A stretch of DNA of 64,000 nucleotides from Halomonas sp. 54_146. GTDB taxonomy: Bacteria > Pseudomonadota > Gammaproteobacteria > Pseudomonadales > Halomonadaceae. Below are positions 60,754 through 64,000 of this stretch, piece by piece; the first letter of the stretch is position 1, and the number at the start of each line of letters is the position of its first letter. The DNA lies in NCBI RefSeq assembly GCF_001507855.1, contig NZ_LGEN01000002.1, positions 1 to 64,000 on the forward strand. Reading direction: 5' to 3'. The notes under the pieces are model-generated. The model was given only the letters and a program-made list of their open reading frames with translations, had not been told where the DNA came from and did not search any database. The translations under genes were made by a program, and so were the position numbers.

Positions 60754-60839
60754 CGCCACATAATACGTTGGTGCGCGCCTTGCAGCGCACCCTGTTGACT
60801 TTCCAAATGGCGGGTAGGCGACAAATGAGGGGTAAAGCC

Positions 60840-61814
60840 ATGAGTATGTTGGAGAAAGATCTACAGGACGTTGACCTGGATGCACTGGAGGAGGCGCTTA
60901 CTGATACCGATGATGACGTGGCGGTAGAAGAAGATGCTTTTGAAAAAGCGCTAGGGCGTGAGGATCGACAATCGACCCAAAGCTTGGATGCTACGCAAAT
61001 CTATCTCAACGAAATCGGTTTTTCACCACTGTTAACGCCCGAAGAAGAGGTTTACTACGGCCGCTTGGCGCGTAAGGGTGACCCGATGGGCCGCTCGCGG
61101 ATGATTGAGTCCAACTTGCGGTTAGTGGTTAAAATTGCCCGTCGCTACCTTAACCGTGGCTTAACGCTGCTGGATTTGATTGAAGAAGGCAACTTAGGCT
61201 TGATTCGTGCGGTGGAGAAGTTTGACCCTGAACGGGGTTTCCGTTTTTCAACCTATGCCACGTGGTGGATTCGTCAGACCATTGAACGGGCGCTGATGAA
61301 TCAAACACGCACGATTCGTTTACCGATTCATGTCGTCAAAGAGCTCAATATTTATCTACGGGCGGCGCGTGAGTTAACGCAAAAGTTTGACCATGAAGCG
61401 ACCGCCGAAGAGATCGCCGAACACCTTGATAAGCCGGTTGAGGTGGTCAAGAAAATGCTTGGCTTAAATGAACGGGTCTCGTCGGTCGACTACCCCATGG
61501 GCGGTGAGAGCGATAAGCCGTTAATCGATACATTGGCTGACGATGAAGTGCAGGGTCCCGAAGCCTGCTTGCTGGATGGCGATGTTAAAGAGCATGTCGA
61601 TTTATGGCTGGATGAGCTGAGCGAAAAGCAGCGTGAAGTGGTTGTGCGCCGTTTTGGCTTACGCGGCCACGAGTCGGCAACGCTGGAAGAAGTGGGCGCT
61701 GAAATTGGTTTAACCCGTGAGCGTGTGCGCCAAATCCAAGTGGAAGCGCTCAAAAAGCTTCGCCGTTCGTTAGAAAAGCAGGGGCTTTCCCTGGAAGCCC
61801 TATTCGAAACCTAA
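60840..61814 (+). CDS. rpoS: RNA polymerase sigma factor RpoS
   Basis: A 324-residue stationary-phase/general stress sigma factor. Region 1.2 begins [23 protein letters not shown] (about 51-73), region 2 contains [53 protein letters not shown], and region 4.2 contains [34 protein letters not shown] at 60827-60832 places the start at ATG 60840; an open upstream extension has no match. The acidic N-terminus is typical. The nlpD gene upstream usually carries its main promoter. It is expected to drive osmotic and starvation responses, such as cfa and possibly doe genes. Confidence 0.95.
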   Translation: MSMLEKDLQDVDLDALEEALTDTDDDVAVEEDAFEKALGREDRQSTQSLDATQIYLNEIGFSPLLTPEEEVYYGRLARKGDPMGRSRMIESNLRLVVKIARRYLNRGLTLLDLIEEGNLGLIRAVEKFDPERGFRFSTYATWWIRQTIERALMNQTRTIRLPIHVVKELNIYLRAARELTQKFDHEATAEEIAEHLDKPVEVVKKMLGLNERVSSVDYPMGGESDKPLIDTLADDEVQGPEACLLDGDVKEHVDLWLDELSEKQREVVVRRFGLRGHESATLEEVGAEIGLTRERVRQIQVEALKKLRRSLEKQGLSLEALFET

Positions 61815-61828
61815 GCGAAGACGTAAGC

Positions 61829-61850
61829 AAAACAGAAGCAAAACAGAAGT
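61829..61850. repeat. 11-bp tandem duplication between rpoS and alr
   Basis: AAAACAGAAGC (61829-61839) followed by AAAACAGAAGT (61840-61850), one mismatch, 10 bp before the alr start. Confidence 0.75.
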
Positions 61851-61860
61851 GAGACCATGC

Positions 61861-62961
61861 ATGCGCCCCCTTGTGGCCGATATTGATCTGGACGCGTTGC
61901 GTCACAACTATCAATTGGCGTGCCACTGCGCGCCGCAAAGCCGCTCAGTGGCGGTGATAAAAGCTGATGGGTATGGGCACGGTGCACTCGCCTGTGCCCA
62001 GGCGTTGGAAAGCCAGGCGCCTGCGTTTGCGGTCGCCTGTATTGAAGAGGCCCTTGCGCTGCGCCAAGGCGGCATTACTCAACCTATCGTTCTGCTTGAG
62101 GGCATCTTCAGCGCAGAGGAGTTGACGCTGGTAGATGCCCACGGTTTCTGGATCGCGGTACACAGCCAGTGGCAAGTCGATGCCCTGTTAGCTGCCACGC
62201 TTCAGGCGTCTATTCCCGTTTGGTTAAAAGTTGACTCTGGCATGCACCGCTTGGGTTTTGCCATCGACGAGGCGGCGGCTATCTGGCATCAGCTGAGTGC
62301 CGCGCCGAGCGTGGCCTCGCTGCACCTGATGAGCCACTTTGCCAATGCGGATTCCCGCGACAGTCGCTACTTCAATCATCAAATGACGCAGCTACAGGCA
62401 TTGGCCAGTGAGCTAAAAGCCCCGCTGTGTTTAGCCAACTCACCGGCCACGTTGGCGTGGCCGGTTGCCCACGGTGACTGGAACCGGCCCGGTGTGATGC
62501 TCTACGGCAGCGACCCCTTGGAAGAGGCCAATGAAGTCACCCAGCAGCTGCAGCCGGTGATGACCCTGCGCTCGGAAATCATTGCTCTACGTGAATTGGA
62601 TGAAGGCGAACCCGTGGGCTATAGCGGGCGCTGGCGTGCGCCGCGGCGTTCACGCATTGCCGTGGTTGCCTGCGGCTACGGCGATGGCTACGACCGCCAT
62701 GCCCGCGATGGCACGCCGGTGCTGGTGAATGGCCAGCGGTGTGGCCTTGCCGGCAAAGTCTCTATGGATATGTTGACCGTGGATGTAACAGACGTTCCCA
62801 ATGCCGATATTGGCAGCGAAGTCGTGCTGTGGGGTAAAGCCAGCAGCGGCGAAGTGCTGTCGGTGGATGAAGTAGCCCGCTACTGCGATACCATCAGCTA
62901 TACGCTGCTAACGGGGGTACTGCCTCGGGCACCGCGGCGTTATCATGGGCGTCCTGCTTAA
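61861..62961 (+). CDS. alr: Alanine racemase
   Basis: A 366-residue PLP enzyme that makes D-alanine for peptidoglycan. The PLP lysine is in VAVIKADGYGHG near residue 36; the second catalytic Tyr is in the region CGYGDGYDRHA near 270; KVDSGMHRLGF and GKVSMDMLTVDVT are conserved blocks. The start at ATG 61861 is chosen over an in-frame GTG 12 bases upstream; no strong Shine-Dalgarno. It follows rpoS by 46 bp; 12 bp separate it from the acyltransferase gene. Confidence 0.92.
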   Translation: MRPLVADIDLDALRHNYQLACHCAPQSRSVAVIKADGYGHGALACAQALESQAPAFAVACIEEALALRQGGITQPIVLLEGIFSAEELTLVDAHGFWIAVHSQWQVDALLAATLQASIPVWLKVDSGMHRLGFAIDEAAAIWHQLSAAPSVASLHLMSHFANADSRDSRYFNHQMTQLQALASELKAPLCLANSPATLAWPVAHGDWNRPGVMLYGSDPLEEANEVTQQLQPVMTLRSEIIALRELDEGEPVGYSGRWRAPRRSRIAVVACGYGDGYDRHARDGTPVLVNGQRCGLAGKVSMDMLTVDVTDVPNADIGSEVVLWGKASSGEVLSVDEVARYCDTISYTLLTGVLPRAPRRYHGRPA

Positions 62962-62973
62962 ACGGTTGTTGGT

Positions 62974-63888
62974 ATGTCGACATCATCTTACCCGCGTTCT
63001 TTTGCGCATCCGCGTTATTGGCCCACATGGCTGGCTATTGGTGGCATGTATATAGCGGCGTGGCTGCCTTGGCGATTAAAAATGGCCATTGGCAAAGGGC
63101 TTGGGCTGCTCGCGTGGCGCTTTGCCAAGCGGCGGCGGCACATTACCGAAACCAACATAGCGCTGTGCTTCCCTGAAAAGAGCCCCGAACAACAGCGCCA
63201 GCTGGTCAAAGATACCTTTATTGCCAATGGCATTGGGCTCATTGAAACCGCAACCGGCTGGTGTCGCAACGGCGAAAGCCTGCGCCACCGCGTGGCTTAT
63301 ATTGGCGAAGAGCACATGGCCCGCGCCCAGGCGCAGGGCAAAGGGGTGCTTGTGGTGGGTATCCATTTTTCTACACTGGATTTAGGTGGGGCACTACACG
63401 CGCTGTTTTTCTCTGCTGATGCGGTCTATCGCCCGCATAATAATCCGCTGTTTGAGCGCTTTATGACCCGTGCCCGCTCGCGCATTTTTGGCCAGGCGAT
63501 TGATCGTCATGACCTTCGCGGTGCGGTGCGACAGCTCAAGGCTGGCCATATAGTGTGGTACTCACCGGATCAGGATTTTGGCCGCCGTGCCAGCGTGTTT
63601 GCGCCGCTGTTTGGCCAGCAGGCAGCGACCATCCGCTTAACGGCCAAGCTTGCGCGCATGACCGGTGCGCCGGTGGTGCCGATGATGTTTCACCGCAACC
63701 CGGATAACACCACGTATACGATTGAAAGCCTGCCTGCCCTGGAAGGGTTTCCCAGCGATGATGAAGTCGCCGATGCGACCCGGATCAACCAGTTTATTGA
63801 ACAGGCGATTCGCAAGCACCCAGAGCAGTACCTGTGGCTGCACCGGCGTTTTAAGACCCGCCCGGAAGGCGAGCCAGGCGTTTATTAA
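62974..63888 (+). CDS. Lipid A biosynthesis acyltransferase (LpxL/HtrB family)
   Basis: A 304-residue inner-membrane acyltransferase that adds a secondary lauroyl-type chain to Kdo2-lipid IVA. One N-terminal hydrophobic helix (about 16-36); active-site H-x4-D is HFSTLD near 130, followed by YRPHNNPLFERFM and YSPDQDFGRR near 196. It is of the LpxL subtype more than LpxM by the HNNPL block, though I would not separate them firmly. It follows alr and ends in a terminator at 63925-63955. Confidence 0.88.
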   Translation: MSTSSYPRSFAHPRYWPTWLAIGGMYIAAWLPWRLKMAIGKGLGLLAWRFAKRRRHITETNIALCFPEKSPEQQRQLVKDTFIANGIGLIETATGWCRNGESLRHRVAYIGEEHMARAQAQGKGVLVVGIHFSTLDLGGALHALFFSADAVYRPHNNPLFERFMTRARSRIFGQAIDRHDLRGAVRQLKAGHIVWYSPDQDFGRRASVFAPLFGQQAATIRLTAKLARMTGAPVVPMMFHRNPDNTTYTIESLPALEGFPSDDEVADATRINQFIEQAIRKHPEQYLWLHRRFKTRPEGEPGVY

Positions 63889-63924
63889 CGAACTAAGCAT
63901 TGATTAGTCAGGCGTAGCAGCCAT

Positions 63925-63955
63925 AAAAAAAGCCAGCATTAACGCTGGCTTTTTG
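63925..63955. terminator. Probable bidirectional rho-independent terminator
   Basis: AAAAGCCAGC (63928-63937), loop ATTAAC, GCTGGCTTTT: a 10-bp stem with an A-run before and a T-run after, so it can work on both strands. The remaining 45 bp of the window show no gene that I can support. Confidence 0.88.
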
Positions 63956-64000
63956 GTGTTTCGGTGCTGTGTTCAATCCAAGTTGCGGGAGTAGAAAATT

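Overview
This window is chromosomal DNA of a halophilic gammaproteobacterium, most likely Halomonas/Vreelandella (Halomonadaceae). The best evidence is a complete ectoine-degradation cluster in the H. elongata order (doeA-doeB-doeX, doeC-doeD, 16092-22062). The surE-pcm-nlpD-rpoS block, HexR, the RND/BaeSR cassette and the generally GC-rich coding sequence agree. There are about 55 protein genes. I saw no rRNA, tRNA, CRISPR array or prophage.

Layout. 1-107: the right end of an IS200/IS605-type element, cut by the window edge. 104-8204: a Spy/CpxP-like periplasmic protein, a lipoprotein esterase, and an envelope-stress operon (adaptor, RND pump, BaeS-like kinase, BaeR-like regulator) read leftward from a divergent TetR gene. 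9237-15806: an OsmC-YcaO fusion, a DUF2798 protein, an SpmA/B-like transporter, the LysO lysine exporter, a DUF3108 protein and a GhrA-type reductase. 16092-22062: doeABX and doeCD, which convert ectoine through N-acetyl-diaminobutyrate and diaminobutyrate to aspartate. 22194-28366: HAD hydrolase, ABM-like protein, LuxS, a sulfurtransferase/SulP/flavoprotein operon, and a PCu(A)C copper chaperone. 28481-33290: an accessory three-gene cassette with a single-chain restriction-modification protein. 33505-42135: CNNM/CBS protein, 1-Cys peroxiredoxin, BdlA-like soluble receptor, NAD-isocitrate dehydrogenase, a second SulP with a universal stress protein behind a highly folded leader, and Cfa. 42158-45940: two CrcB fluoride channels, LeuA, an Lrp regulator, RidA. 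46139-51377: hybrid kinase, REC-GGDEF-EAL protein and HexR in one translationally coupled operon. 51460-54238: an aldehyde dehydrogenase and a DUF482-type acyltransferase. 54444-63888: ftsB-ispD-ispF-truD-surE-pcm-popT-nlpD-rpoS, then alr and an LpxL-type acyltransferase.

The most unusual features are: (i) many 11-17-bp tandem duplications beside or across stop codons, some of them translated into repeat peptides (adaptor C-terminus, NlpD N-terminus); (ii) a row of hairpins and a 19-codon ORF in front of the second sulP; (iii) the restriction-modification cassette with two uncharacterised partners and an AT-rich specificity segment; (iv) a 93-bp extragenic element closed by a 12-bp perfect inverted repeat; (v) HexR, a carbon-flux regulator, coupled to a c-di-GMP module. 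All functions are inferred from sequence motifs and recalled family knowledge. No search was run.
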